Made by a program: the position numbers and the translations under genes. 61,670 nt of DNA from CAYLJJ01 sp964384025 (lineage in GTDB: Bacteria > Myxococcota_A > Bradymonadia > UBA7976 > UBA1532): NCBI GenBank assembly GCA_964384025.1, contig CAYLJJ010000026.1:1-61670 (forward strand), read 5' to 3'. Of the stretch, positions 33,494 to 42,765 are shown in pieces. Below the pieces are notes generated by a model that was given only the letters and a program-made list of their open reading frames with translations, was not told the origin of the DNA and did not search any database. Position 1 is the first letter of the stretch. Each line of letters begins with the position of its first letter.

Positions 33494-35383
33494 TTAAGCT
33501 GCCCGACCTTCTCTGAAGCGCTCGTTGAAGAGCATGAAGCTTAAGAGCGCCCAAAGGCTGCGGCTGTTGTCGCGTCTCCGAGTTTTATGATCTTCCAGCA
33601 TCGATTGGATCGGACCAGGCTCCCAGAGCCCCAACCTTTTGATGCGCGAGGGGGAGAGCATATCTCGAGAAAGTGCATAAAGGTCTTCAGAGAGCCAGCG
33701 AGCCATGGGGACATTAAAGCCTGCCTTGGAGCGATGGATGAGCGCATGAGGGAGGCGTGAACGCAGCGCCCGCTTGAGGATCGCCTTGGTTCGCAGGACT
33801 CGGAGCTTATAACTCCCTGGGAGTCGCGCGACTCGATCGACCAGCTGATGATCTAGGAAAGGGACTCGAGCCTCCAAGCTGTGACTCATGCTGACGCGAT
33901 CCACCTTGGTGAGGATGTCATCAGGCAGATAGATCTTAAAATCGCTGTAGAGCACGGCATCCAGACTTTGTCCATTGCCAACCCGGTTAAAAGCCTCTTG
34001 AAAGAGGCGGACGCTTGGAGCTGGCCTCCAGGGTGAGCGCCGCAGCTGTGCACGAGCAGCCTCAGAGAGGAACTCCTTGAAGCTGTAGTGGGCTTCAGCA
34101 GGGGGCAGGGCGGCGGAGCGCACAAAGGCTCGCGCTTTGAGATCAAAGCTGACCTTGCTGTGACTCACAGGGAGCTGAGCCACCAGCGCAGGGATCAGGC
34201 GCTCTCGCAAAAGCTTAGGCAGGCAGCGATAGAGCCCCGCCAAGCGCCAAGCATAATGGCTGCGGTATCCTGCGAAGACCTCATCGCCTCCATCCCCTCC
34301 CAGAGCCACGGTTACATGTTGGCGAGCATGGCGACAAAGGTACCAAAGAGGGATAGCGCTGCTGTCCGCGTAGGGCTCATCAAAGGCCTCGGTCAGCGGC
34401 CCCAAGAAGGTGTCTGCGTCAGGGTGAACAGTCTCAATGTAGTGTTCAGCGCCAAAGCGTTGAGCGATCTGGTGAGCGTAGTTTGACTCATCATAGCTGG
34501 CCTCCTCAAAGCGGATGGTGAACGCCTTGATGGGCTGAGTGGAGATCTCACTCATCGCCATTAACACCGCGCTGGAGTCGATCCCTCCGCTGAGGAACAT
34601 CCCCAGAGGAACATCCGATAGCATCCGCCGCCGCACTGCAGATCTCAACTCATAGAGAACCTGCTCTGCGGCCTCCTCCCAGCGGGGAGTGATCTTGGGC
34701 TCCATCAGAGGAGGCTCCCAATATCTCCAGATTCGCAGCCCCTCGGGGGTCCAGAGCAGGGCATGACCCGCTTGCAACTTCTTGATCCCTCGAAGCAGGG
34801 TGCGAGGCCCAGGGCTGTAGTTGAGGGCGAGATAATCGTGGTGGGCTTGAAGATCGATGGCGTCATCAACACAGCGAGCTGCCAACAGCGCCTTGATCTC
34901 GCTACCAAAGAGCAGCCCCCCACCGGGCAGCTCAGCGTAGAAGAGAGGCTTGATGCCCGCACGATCCCGAGCGAGGAGCAGCCGACGCTCCTCTGGATCC
35001 CAAAGCGCGAAGGCGAACATCCCGTTCAACGAACTCAGACAGCCCAGTCCCTCTTGTCGGTAGAGATGAAGAAGAACCTCGGTGTCTGTTTGGCTCTCAA
35101 AGCGTGCCCCACCACGCTCTAGGTATGTCCTCAGTTCGGGAGAGTTATAGATCTCACCATTGTAGATCAGGCGTCGCGTGCCCAGCACCATCGGTTGTCG
35201 TCCCAGGCGGCTGGTATCTAGGATGGAGAGGCGGCGATGAGCTAAGCCGATACAGGGGCTTCCCCTCTGATAGTAGAACCCGGTGTCATCAGGCCCCCGA
35301 TGCCGCAGAGTATCTCGCATATAGACCAAGCGTTGTCGAGAAACGGGGGCCTCAGGTCCTACAAAGCCTACAAAGCCACACAT
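33494..35383 (-). CDS. asnB: Asparagine synthase-type glutamine amidotransferase
   Basis: The protein has 629 residues. It starts MCGFVGFVG with the N-terminal nucleophile Cys2 of class II glutaminases, followed by RHRGPDDTG and LAHRRLSILD. The synthase domain has the ATP loop LGMFLSGGIDSS and the later GGDGGDEVFAGYRSH. Such enzymes make asparagine, but in surface polysaccharide loci relatives amidate sugar uronic acids. Because this operon faces a uronic-acid-forming dehydrogenase, sugar amidation is a reasonable inference. The start directly follows the stop of the glycosyltransferase gene (TAAATG). Confidence 0.9.
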   Translation of the reverse strand: MCGFVGFVGPEAPVSRQRLVYMRDTLRHRGPDDTGFYYQRGSPCIGLAHRRLSILDTSRLGRQPMVLGTRRLIYNGEIYNSPELRTYLERGGARFESQTDTEVLLHLYRQEGLGCLSSLNGMFAFALWDPEERRLLLARDRAGIKPLFYAELPGGGLLFGSEIKALLAARCVDDAIDLQAHHDYLALNYSPGPRTLLRGIKKLQAGHALLWTPEGLRIWRYWEPPLMEPKITPRWEEAAEQVLYELRSAVRRRMLSDVPLGMFLSGGIDSSAVLMAMSEISTQPIKAFTIRFEEASYDESNYAHQIAQRFGAEHYIETVHPDADTFLGPLTEAFDEPYADSSAIPLWYLCRHARQHVTVALGGDGGDEVFAGYRSHYAWRLAGLYRCLPKLLRERLIPALVAQLPVSHSKVSFDLKARAFVRSAALPPAEAHYSFKEFLSEAARAQLRRSPWRPAPSVRLFQEAFNRVGNGQSLDAVLYSDFKIYLPDDILTKVDRVSMSHSLEARVPFLDHQLVDRVARLPGSYKLRVLRTKAILKRALRSRLPHALIHRSKAGFNVPMARWLSEDLYALSRDMLSPSRIKRLGLWEPGPIQSMLEDHKTRRRDNSRSLWALLSFMLFNERFREGRAA

Positions 35384-36610
35384 TTAGCGCCGTCTCCTCA
35401 AGAGCTTAGAGAGCATCGCCTCATATTGATCGATGATCCCCTCCTGAGCATGGTGGGTCTCTACATAAGCGCGGGCACGCGCTCCCAAGTCACGGCAAAG
35501 ATCTGGATCTTCATAGAGTTCGCGAACAGCTACGGCCAGGGCTTCTGGATCTTCAGGGGGGACAATCCGACCACACTCTGCGTTGAGGATCATCTCTTCA
35601 GTATCGCTGCCTGGATCCACCCCAGCGATGACGGGGCGCCCAGCCGCGAGGATACCGAAGATCTTGCTGGGCACGCTGGTCCCCGCCATTCCTCTCCTCA
35701 GTGGAGCCAGCCCCAGGTTGCAGCAACCCAGGAGCGCGGGCAAATCCTCGCGCGCTTGGGTCGGCAGCAGCAGGACTCTGGGATCAGCTCCCAAGCGCTC
35801 CTCTAACATCGAACGAGCTTGACCATCTCCTACCATCATCAAGCGTAGATCTGGGAGATCTTTCAGACGCCTCCAGGCCTCCACCACGGTCTCCAAGCCC
35901 TGGCTGTACCCCATACGACCGCTAAACTGTAGAACAAAGCGCCCTTTGAGCCCATAGCGCTCCCGGTAGGGGCTCTCCTCTGGCTCCATGGGTTGGATGA
36001 ACTGAGTGTCTGTATAGTTGGGGATCACTGTGATCTTCTGAGCAGGGACCCCTCGCTCCAGGAGGAAGCGCTTAAAGCCTTCGCTGATCACTGAAAGGTG
36101 GCTGGCGCTGCGATAGATATGCCGCTCTAGGCCCTCAAAGCCACGGATGACGAGGGGGTTTTTAAGAACTCCTAGACGGATGGCAGCCTCGGGGAAGAGA
36201 TCCTGAAGGTTATAAACAAAGGGGATCCCCCGACTCAGGCTGAGGAGCTGATCGACGAGGCCCAAGGTCAGCGGCGGAGAGGGGGTGAAGATTAAATCAA
36301 CATCTCGCACCAGGGTGGAGACCGCCAAGGCGCTGAGCGTAAAGGAGGCGTAGTTCCCCACCTTGGCCAAGGCTCCCCCTTCAGGGGCATAGATATAGCT
36401 CCTCAAAACCTCCACACCATTGAGCTGTTCTCTCTGAAACAGCTTCCCTCGGTAGGGAGCCTCAATGCGACCCTTCTCATGGTGAGGGAAAGCGCAGATC
36501 ACCGAGACCCGATGCCCTCGGCGTACCAGTCCCTCCGCTAGGCCGGTCATCAGGGGAGCATTGCCCAACTTGTCAGGGGCGTAATTCAGGGCCAGGAGGA
36601 GGAGATGCAT
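35384..36610 (-). CDS. GT4 glycosyltransferase, WcaI-like
   Basis: This 408-residue GT-B enzyme starts MHLLLLALNYAPDKLGNAPL, the usual opening of WcaI-type colanic acid transferases. Further family marks are VYNLQDLFPEAAIRLGVLKN, VIPNYTDTQFIQP and GRMGYSQGLETVVEAW. The donor-site Glu motif is present in degenerate form around PSKIFGILAAGRPVIAGVDP. It adds one sugar to the lipid-linked repeat on the cytoplasmic side. ATG 36610 has AAGGAG at good spacing. It is the only obvious repeat-unit glycosyltransferase in the cluster, so others must lie elsewhere. Confidence 0.9.
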   Translation of the reverse strand: MHLLLLALNYAPDKLGNAPLMTGLAEGLVRRGHRVSVICAFPHHEKGRIEAPYRGKLFQREQLNGVEVLRSYIYAPEGGALAKVGNYASFTLSALAVSTLVRDVDLIFTPSPPLTLGLVDQLLSLSRGIPFVYNLQDLFPEAAIRLGVLKNPLVIRGFEGLERHIYRSASHLSVISEGFKRFLLERGVPAQKITVIPNYTDTQFIQPMEPEESPYRERYGLKGRFVLQFSGRMGYSQGLETVVEAWRRLKDLPDLRLMMVGDGQARSMLEERLGADPRVLLLPTQAREDLPALLGCCNLGLAPLRRGMAGTSVPSKIFGILAAGRPVIAGVDPGSDTEEMILNAECGRIVPPEDPEALAVAVRELYEDPDLCRDLGARARAYVETHHAQEGIIDQYEAMLSKLLRRRR

Positions 36611-36684
36611 CAGGGCTCCTTTAGGCTGAAAAGAGGAATGTTGGTTTCAACAAGCGGAGATTTCCAGGATCGATAGAGAACAGT

Positions 36685-39129
36685 TTAAGGCTCAGTCCCA
36701 AGGAGTTGTAGGCGCTTATCCAGCGTCCATTGGGGCCATCGGTCTCTGAGCTGTTGAAGTTTAGAGCGCAGCTCTGCGCTGTGTCCCAATTTGAGAGCCA
36801 TCAAGGCAAGGGCCTGAGCATAACGGGGCTGAGGATCTAAGGCTAGGGCCTCTCGGAATGCTTTGAGAGCCTCCTCTGGTGTCCCGTAGCGAGACTCTAG
36901 GTTTCCCCTCAGCGCCAAGGCAGCAGCGGCGCTGCGCTCATCAGCGATAGAGAGCTGCCAGAGACGATCAAGGGCTCTACGCGCAGCGGGTAGCGCTCCA
37001 AGGCGAGCATAGACCCGGGCAGCGACCCGCTGAAAATCGGGATCTGCGCCACCCAATCGAGCCCCCTCCTTGAGGGCCTCCTGAGCGCGTTCACGCTCTC
37101 CTCGCTGAAGCGTCAATAGGGCCTTGAAGGCATAGCCTCCCGGATCTCCCTGCTCTATCAACCAGTGGGCTTCCTCCTCTAGGCAGCTCAGCGCTTTCAT
37201 CTCTAGACAGGCTCGAGCGCGAACACGATGAAAAACGGGATCCTGACGATCCTTCTCCTCTGAGAGAGGATCCAGGAGCAGGGTCTCTGCCAAGGCGCGC
37301 GCCTCTTGGACTCGCTGCATCTCTAAGAGGATGTTTCCCAACCGCCTTCGGGCTCGAGAGCTTTGAGGACAGGCACTGAAGAGGAGAGAGATCTCTCCAA
37401 AATGAGCGGCGACCTCCCTGAGAAAGAGACTCTCGTTCCAGGGCTCAGCCTCCATGGCGAGGCGATACTCTAAGGCCGCCTGTTGAAAACGACCCGCCCT
37501 AAAGAGGACCCGTCCGCTCAGGAGATGAGCCCGTCCGCCTCGAGGAAAGTTGCTCAGACTGCGATTTATCCAGCGCAGGATCTGGGGGAGGGGGCGCTTG
37601 AACTCAAAGAGACGATCAGCAACCACCAAGGGCAGCAGATAGTCAGCTGGATGAGCGCGAACAGCGCGCTCAGCTTGAGCCTCAAGGGTCCCCTCTGATG
37701 CTTCTTGAATCTGCTGAATTGAGCGCCCGACCTGTTCATCGAGAGCCCGTGGAGCCGCCCAAATCAGGAGCCCCCCCCAGCTCAGGCTGAGAGAGAGCGC
37801 CAGGAGCCCTGAGAGACGACCCCAGGTGCGATACTGAGAGAGCAGGAGTCCTAGAGAGGCAGCCACGGGAAGAGAGAGCCCCATGCTCTCCAAACCGAAG
37901 TCCATCAGTTGATGAAAGCTGATCGCGATCAGAGCAGCCAGGAGAGCCCATCGAACCGGCTGTGTGCTGCGCCCCATTCGACGGATCAGGAACCAAACTA
38001 CGCTCAGTCCCCCCAGGAGCGCCAAGAGGCTGCCCAAGACTCCCCACTCACAGAGCCACTGGAGAAGGATATTCTCTGGGTGGCTCACCGTGCCACTCAG
38101 AAGCAGGCTCTGATAGCGAGGAAAGACCAGAGCGAAGCTGCCACGACCGCTGCCGGTGGACCAGAACGCCTTGATGTATTGCCCAGTGTCCAGCCAGGTC
38201 AATATCTTCTCATCCAGCTCAGGGGTATTGAGGAGGCTACGCCACTCAGGCAGAAAATAGAGAGCGGCAGCCACCGCCAACATCGCCACGCTCAGAGCTA
38301 CACGGCTGAGCATACGGCTCCTGATGCGGGCGCTCTCCAAGACCCTTCGGCTGCGGAGGTGGGTCATAAGGAAGAAAAGAAGCAGGGCAAGGAGCAGGGC
38401 CAGATGTCCTCCCCTTGAGCCACTCATCACCGCCCCAGCGCCGCAGAAGAAGGTCGCGCTCAGGGCCAAGCGCTTCCCCAACTCCGACTCAACCTCGGAG
38501 AGCAATCCCAAGGAGAGCAAACATCCCAAGATCAAAAGGCTGGCGAGGGTGTTGTTGTTGACAAAGGTGGAGAAGTAGCCTTGAAGGCGGGGACTGTCCT
38601 GGGCCTGATAAAACCCATAGATCTTATCTAACTCCAGGCCCCAGTGCAGGAAGCCGATGAGGGCGATCAAGGTGATCCCCAGAGCCAAACCCCAGAGGAG
38701 GAGAGGGCGGCTCCTCTTCTCCAGGTTGATCACAGCCAGAGCGACAGCCAGAAAGCTGAATTGCTGAAAGAGGGCGATCCAGCTACTGCTGGGATCTAGG
38801 CTGATGGGCCAGTACCCCAGATCGCCCAGATCGCTCAGCGCGAAGCCGCGAATTTGGGCCGCCTCTGGAGAGAGTAGGCCCAGCAAAGAGGGGGGAAGGG
38901 GCAGCAGTTGGAGGAGCCCCAATAGCAGCAGCGAAGCGGGAAAGAGGAGCGGCCAGGGGATACGCAAGCCCCGCTTCAGGCGCCCTAAGAGCAGCAAGAT
39001 GAGAAGAAGGAGAGAGGCTGCTGAGAGCAGCACCTGCACCTCTGCTCGAGTGCCACCGATGGCTAGGGGAGCGACCAAGATCAAGAGCAGGAGTAGAGAA
39101 GCTCCTACGCGGCGAACAATCTCTATCAC
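36685..39129 (-). CDS. O-antigen ligase/polymerase-like membrane protein with C-terminal TPRs
   Basis: The protein has 814 residues. The first 430 hold about a dozen membrane helices, with the family loop GTVSHPENILLQWLCEWGVL in the periplasm. The second half is soluble and TPR-like (GRVLFRAGRFQQAALEYRLA, ERERAQEALKEGARLGGADP, GTPEEALKAFREALALDPQP). The frame opens with a TTG at 39144, but GTG 39129 has GGAGAA at 8 bases and I prefer it. Wzy_C-type proteins with TPR tails polymerise or ligate glycans. It is the first gene of the synthesis operon, which also carries a second Wzy-like domain in the fusion protein. Confidence 0.85.
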   Translation of the reverse strand: MIEIVRRVGASLLLLLILVAPLAIGGTRAEVQVLLSAASLLLLILLLLGRLKRGLRIPWPLLFPASLLLLGLLQLLPLPPSLLGLLSPEAAQIRGFALSDLGDLGYWPISLDPSSSWIALFQQFSFLAVALAVINLEKRSRPLLLWGLALGITLIALIGFLHWGLELDKIYGFYQAQDSPRLQGYFSTFVNNNTLASLLILGCLLSLGLLSEVESELGKRLALSATFFCGAGAVMSGSRGGHLALLLALLLFFLMTHLRSRRVLESARIRSRMLSRVALSVAMLAVAAALYFLPEWRSLLNTPELDEKILTWLDTGQYIKAFWSTGSGRGSFALVFPRYQSLLLSGTVSHPENILLQWLCEWGVLGSLLALLGGLSVVWFLIRRMGRSTQPVRWALLAALIAISFHQLMDFGLESMGLSLPVAASLGLLLSQYRTWGRLSGLLALSLSLSWGGLLIWAAPRALDEQVGRSIQQIQEASEGTLEAQAERAVRAHPADYLLPLVVADRLFEFKRPLPQILRWINRSLSNFPRGGRAHLLSGRVLFRAGRFQQAALEYRLAMEAEPWNESLFLREVAAHFGEISLLFSACPQSSRARRRLGNILLEMQRVQEARALAETLLLDPLSEEKDRQDPVFHRVRARACLEMKALSCLEEEAHWLIEQGDPGGYAFKALLTLQRGERERAQEALKEGARLGGADPDFQRVAARVYARLGALPAARRALDRLWQLSIADERSAAAALALRGNLESRYGTPEEALKAFREALALDPQPRYAQALALMALKLGHSAELRSKLQQLRDRWPQWTLDKRLQLLGTEP

Positions 39130-39250
39130 TCTCAGCTTCTCCAATAAATGGTTTTTGACCAGCTCAGAGGACCCCGACCGAGACCCCCCTATCTATTTTT
39201 CTCAACAATCAACTCTAAGTTCTGTTGAGCTTCTATCGGCGTACGCTCTT

Positions 39251-39355
39251 CAAATATCAACAAAGCCTAGAGACTCAAAGGAAGCATTTCTCCTGTCGAT
39301 GCACACTTTCCAGATATCAACAGAGCCCAGGAAATCGAAGGAGGAAGCGAGCTCC
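39251..39355. repeat. Imperfect 60-bp-period duplication at the 3' end of the NtrY-like gene
   Basis: A block beginning CAAATATCAACAAAGCC at 39251 recurs 60 bases later as CAGATATCAACAGAGCC at 39311, and similarity continues for about 43 bases (AAGGAAGC, CTCC). The second copy covers the stop codon and last codons of the NtrY-like gene. The first copy therefore looks like a decayed duplicate of that gene's end. Confidence 0.5.
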
Positions 39356-40783
39356 TCCCTCCTCAGCGCTCTCTACCTCTAAGCTGCCTTGATGATCGAG
39401 GATGATCTTACGGACGATGGCCAAACCCAAACCGGTGCCCTCCGCTTTTCCTGTGACATAGGGCTCAAAGATCCGCTCTCGCTGCTCCTCAAGCACTCCA
39501 GGGCCGTTGTCCTCGACGCTCAGGCTTGGGCTGGGCTGAGCCCAGACTCTGAGCTTGATCTGTGTTGGGCTTTGAAGCTCAGCGCAGGCTTCAACGGCGT
39601 TCTTGATTAGGTTAGTGAGTACCTGCCGGAGGAGACTGCGATCCCCCAAAACCATCACCGGCGTTTGGGGCAACTCCAGGAGCAGTTCTTCCACTTCAGG
39701 GTGGGCTGAGGCCAGATCTTGAACAAGGAGGCTGAGATCCAGAGGCTCAAGTTGCGCCTCTGGAAGCCGCGCAAAGCGGCTGAAGTTCTCTACGAGGCGG
39801 CGGAGAGTATGCACCTCCTCCTCGACCACCTCTCGCATCGTATCCAGGGTACGTTGATGGCGTTGATCCTCACCATGATGACTTTGATGAGCCTGCTGAA
39901 CCGCCAAGAGGATGGGGGTCAGGGGGTTTTTGATCTCATGGGCCAGCTTACGAGCGATCCCCTGCCAAGCGCTCACCTGTATAAGCTGTTGGACGCGAGC
40001 TTGACTTTCCTTGAGCCTCAGGCTCATCTCATTGAATCCCTGGCTGAGATCTGAGATCTCATCTCGCCCCTCTGGAGGGAGCTGGATCCCCATCTCTCCT
40101 TGAGCCACCGCCATCAACGCGCGTTTGAGCAGACTCAGTCGCTGAGTGATCCGACGAGCCACCAGGAGAGCGACCCCTGCGGCGATAGAGAGGATCAGGG
40201 CCAGATAGGCGATAAAGCTCCAGGCGTAGACCTCGGCTAAATTCTCTCGATCAGCCATCAGAGCCATAAAAGGACGGATCACCTCCTCATCCATCACTTT
40301 AAAGCGCTCCTGAAAGCTTCGCTCCAAACCGTAGCGATAGCGCAGTTGATGATAGCCCTGAACATCCTCTAGGCTCAGAAGCTCCTCAGCCTGAAGCCAA
40401 GCCTCTGGGGTTGGTTTCAGGGAGCTGTTTAGCTCCAGGGCTGGGCCTACAGGAGGGATCAAGCTGATTGAGAAGACCCTCGGCGCCTCTACGGCGGGCC
40501 TAAGCCAAGCATCTAAAGCGAGAGGCCCTGTCTCTGCCGCCTCTCGTAGCCCTTGGCTCTCAGCTAGACCTTTGGCCAGGGCTCGTTGTCGGGCCTTCTC
40601 GCTGCGGATAAAGCGCCCGTAGATCTGCACTGCGTCTTCTAAGACAGGCTTTAGGGCGGGATTCAGTCCAGTGTCTAAGCTGCGTTCAAAGAGGGTCCCT
40701 AAGAGGAAAAAGGCCAGGGCCATAGGCAGACCGGTCAAGAGCAGGAGCAGGGAGAGGAGCTTGAGTTCGAGGCGACCCATCAT
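39317..40783 (-). CDS. NtrY-like sensor histidine kinase with HAMP domain
   Basis: The protein has 488 residues. TM1 is close to the N-terminus (LLSLLLLLTGLPMALAFFLL). A periplasmic domain of about 150 residues and a second TM (VYAWSFIAYLALILSIAAGV) are followed by HAMP (EISDLSQGFNEMSLRL). The phosphoacceptor His is in KLAHEIKNPLTPI. The HATPase domain has NLIKNAVEACAE, VEDNGPGVLEEQR and GTGLGLAI. The HEIKNPLTPI box is typical of NtrY-type kinases. No NtrX-like regulator is adjacent. It overlaps the DUF4390-like gene by 4 bases, a pairing also seen upstream of ntrY in other proteobacteria. The stimulus is unknown. Confidence 0.9.
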   Translation of the reverse strand: MMGRLELKLLSLLLLLTGLPMALAFFLLGTLFERSLDTGLNPALKPVLEDAVQIYGRFIRSEKARQRALAKGLAESQGLREAAETGPLALDAWLRPAVEAPRVFSISLIPPVGPALELNSSLKPTPEAWLQAEELLSLEDVQGYHQLRYRYGLERSFQERFKVMDEEVIRPFMALMADRENLAEVYAWSFIAYLALILSIAAGVALLVARRITQRLSLLKRALMAVAQGEMGIQLPPEGRDEISDLSQGFNEMSLRLKESQARVQQLIQVSAWQGIARKLAHEIKNPLTPILLAVQQAHQSHHGEDQRHQRTLDTMREVVEEEVHTLRRLVENFSRFARLPEAQLEPLDLSLLVQDLASAHPEVEELLLELPQTPVMVLGDRSLLRQVLTNLIKNAVEACAELQSPTQIKLRVWAQPSPSLSVEDNGPGVLEEQRERIFEPYVTGKAEGTGLGLAIVRKIILDHQGSLEVESAEEGGARFLLRFPGLC

Positions 40784-41391
40784 CTCTCTGGGAGGCGATC
40801 TCCACGGAAGGGCTGCCCTTGATGGTGCAGGCTTCGCTCGGCGATCCCCGGTTTGAGGTTATCAAAGAAGCGCGCGAAGGAGCCCAAGAGGCTCCCGCTC
40901 ACAGGATCCAGGGAGGAAGCGGCGTCACCTGAAGCCAGCCAGCGTCGGATGCGCTGCTGCTCTCTTAGATCCAGAGGATTTACATCGAGGATGATCTGAA
41001 TTTGATAAACCTTGGGATTTCGAGGGATCTTTTTCGCTAACTCAACCTCTTCAAATTGAGCGAACTCCTTAAGAAAGCTGGAGAGATCTTGGAGTTGCTT
41101 CAAGCTGTGTCCTTTAGGGCTGTGAAGATCCATGGAGAGCTGCTCTTCCCAAAGATCCCAACGTACGCGGGCGGTGCGCCAAGTCAGCCCATACAGCACC
41201 TCTGAGTTAAACCCTTGTAGCTTGATTCGCAGATCCAGGGTGATGCTCAGGCCGCTCTGAAGGCGACGCTTCAGGGAGGGATCAAAGAGGGGTCGTAGAT
41301 CTGCGTTGAGCAGCAGCTTTGCTCCTTGGCGCTTGACCCAGAGTGTCGGCTCTGGAGCGGCCAGGAGACAGAAGAAGAGCAAGGTGATCAA
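40780..41391 (-). CDS. Secreted DUF4390-like protein
   Basis: The protein has 203 residues and a signal-like N-terminus (MITLLFFCLLAAPEPTLWVK). The body is beta-rich: LLLNADLRPLFDPSLKRRLQ, SGLSITLDLRIKLQGF and FAQFEEVELAKKIPRNPKVY. These features and the position directly before an NtrY-like kinase match DUF4390 (PF14334), a periplasmic family of unknown function. It overlaps its neighbours by 4 bases on both sides (ATGA), so it is made with the Omp85-like protein and the kinase. It could be the periplasmic partner of the kinase, which is inference only. Confidence 0.65.
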   Translation of the reverse strand: MITLLFFCLLAAPEPTLWVKRQGAKLLLNADLRPLFDPSLKRRLQSGLSITLDLRIKLQGFNSEVLYGLTWRTARVRWDLWEEQLSMDLHSPKGHSLKQLQDLSSFLKEFAQFEEVELAKKIPRNPKVYQIQIILDVNPLDLREQQRIRRWLASGDAASSLDPVSGSLLGSFARFFDNLKPGIAERSLHHQGQPFRGDRLPER

Positions 41392-42704
41392 GGATCCACC
41401 AACAGCAGGGTGTTGCTCAAGCTCAGACCCATCACCCCAATCTCACTCTCGATCCGCAGCCCCAGATCTATCGCCGCGTCCAGCGCGCGCTCCTCCCCAG
41501 CGCTCCCCAGGCTGAGGAGCGCTGCGCCCAGAAAGAACTCAGTTCGATAGGGCTCACTCTCTCCCAGAGGGATGCGATACTCTCCTCCCAAACGTGCGGC
41601 AAAGCTCTCATAGCGCTGACGCTCTATCCCCTGATCCAGCAGCTTGGGGCCACGACGCCGCCCAAAGTTCAGCCCCAAAGCTCGCTCGGGGATATAGGGA
41701 TGCCAGTCACCAACAAAGAAATGCTCAAAGAAGGGTGCTCCACCCAGGATAAAGCCTGCTTCAATATCGAAGCGAAAGAGGTGTTGAGAGAGCAGGCGAC
41801 TGTAATGCTCTAGGCTGATCTGCCCCCCTCCGTAGGGGCCATCATAGAAGCCTCCCTGAGCGAAGGCAGCTAGGCGCATCCCTCGGGTGGGAAAGGCAGG
41901 ATCGTCACGACTGTCCCAGCTGAGCCCTGAGAAGAGCTGAAACAGCAGAGCGTTGTCCTCCAGGAGTTGAAAATCAAACGCCGCGTGCTCCACCTCTCCA
42001 GCGCCATTTGCTATCAGGGCTTCTCCCCCTTTAGGGAGTTGAGCATAGACCCCCTCAACGCGAAGCCCTAGGCTCAGTCGCAGAGACTCTCCCATACCCA
42101 GGGCCAAGAGCCCACCGAAGCGACGATAGGAGACTCTGAGCTGATCTACCCAGACACCCCCCTGCATCTGTCCTGAGGGGCCAACGAAGGGCTCTCGCCC
42201 CGATACAGCTCGAAGCTTGAGACTCCAGTTCAAGCCTCGGGAGAGGAGACCGGGGTGTTTGATGCCCAACTCCATAGCGCGTTGATCCTCACTGGAGACC
42301 CCTGCCAGAGAGCCCTCAACTCCCAGACCCAAGGGATCTAGATCTGAGAGGGCCAGCCCTGCCCAAAGAGAGGTAGGACGAGCGTGCCCCAGATAGAGCC
42401 TATCGATGCTCAAGGTTCTCCGCTCTTGACACTCAAAGATAAGCCGTACTCGCCCGCGCTTTGAGCCCCGCTCTAGATGTGCTTCTACTCGCTCAAAGAG
42501 CCCTGTGGAGAGCAACCGGAGTCGAGCTTCTTGGATCTGCTCCTCATCCAGGGGCCTTGGAGTGGAGATACCTAAGCATCTCTTTAAGGCTGGGCGGCGG
42601 ATCAACTGCACTCCCTGCAACTCAACCGCCTCAATGATCGGCTTCTGAGTCAGGGGAACAGGGGCCAGGAGCGAAAGCAAGCTCGACAATATGAGGAGCA
42701 ACAC
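41388..42704 (-). CDS. Omp85/BamA-TamA-like outer-membrane protein with one POTRA domain
   Basis: The protein has 438 residues. A hydrophobic signal (LLLILSSLLSLLAPVPL) is followed by one POTRA-like domain (VELQGVQLIRRPALKRCLG, RLRLLSTGLFERVEAHLE) and a barrel-type surface-antigen domain with LSWDSRDDPAFPTRGMRL, a family hallmark, and an FVGDWHPYIPERALGLNF loop. BamA has five POTRAs, so this is a shortened relative. The frame is open from GTG 42737, but GTG 42704 has a very strong AAGGAGGG at 6 bases and starts right at the signal, so I choose it. It overlaps the DUF4390-like gene by 4 bases. It may insert a specific outer-membrane protein or lipid. Confidence 0.82.
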   Translation of the reverse strand: MLLLILSSLLSLLAPVPLTQKPIIEAVELQGVQLIRRPALKRCLGISTPRPLDEEQIQEARLRLLSTGLFERVEAHLERGSKRGRVRLIFECQERRTLSIDRLYLGHARPTSLWAGLALSDLDPLGLGVEGSLAGVSSEDQRAMELGIKHPGLLSRGLNWSLKLRAVSGREPFVGPSGQMQGGVWVDQLRVSYRRFGGLLALGMGESLRLSLGLRVEGVYAQLPKGGEALIANGAGEVEHAAFDFQLLEDNALLFQLFSGLSWDSRDDPAFPTRGMRLAAFAQGGFYDGPYGGGQISLEHYSRLLSQHLFRFDIEAGFILGGAPFFEHFFVGDWHPYIPERALGLNFGRRRGPKLLDQGIERQRYESFAARLGGEYRIPLGESEPYRTEFFLGAALLSLGSAGEERALDAAIDLGLRIESEIGVMGLSLSNTLLLVDP

Positions 42705-42765
42705 CGAGAACCCTCCTTGACTTTGCTGAGCATACACAAGCAGAGAAGAGAGCCCCAGAGCGCTC

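Noticed and set aside
39201..39229. CTCAACA...TGTTGAG hairpin as a terminator for the NtrY-like operon
   Set aside because: On the minus strand it is followed by A residues, not T residues, so it does not have terminator form.
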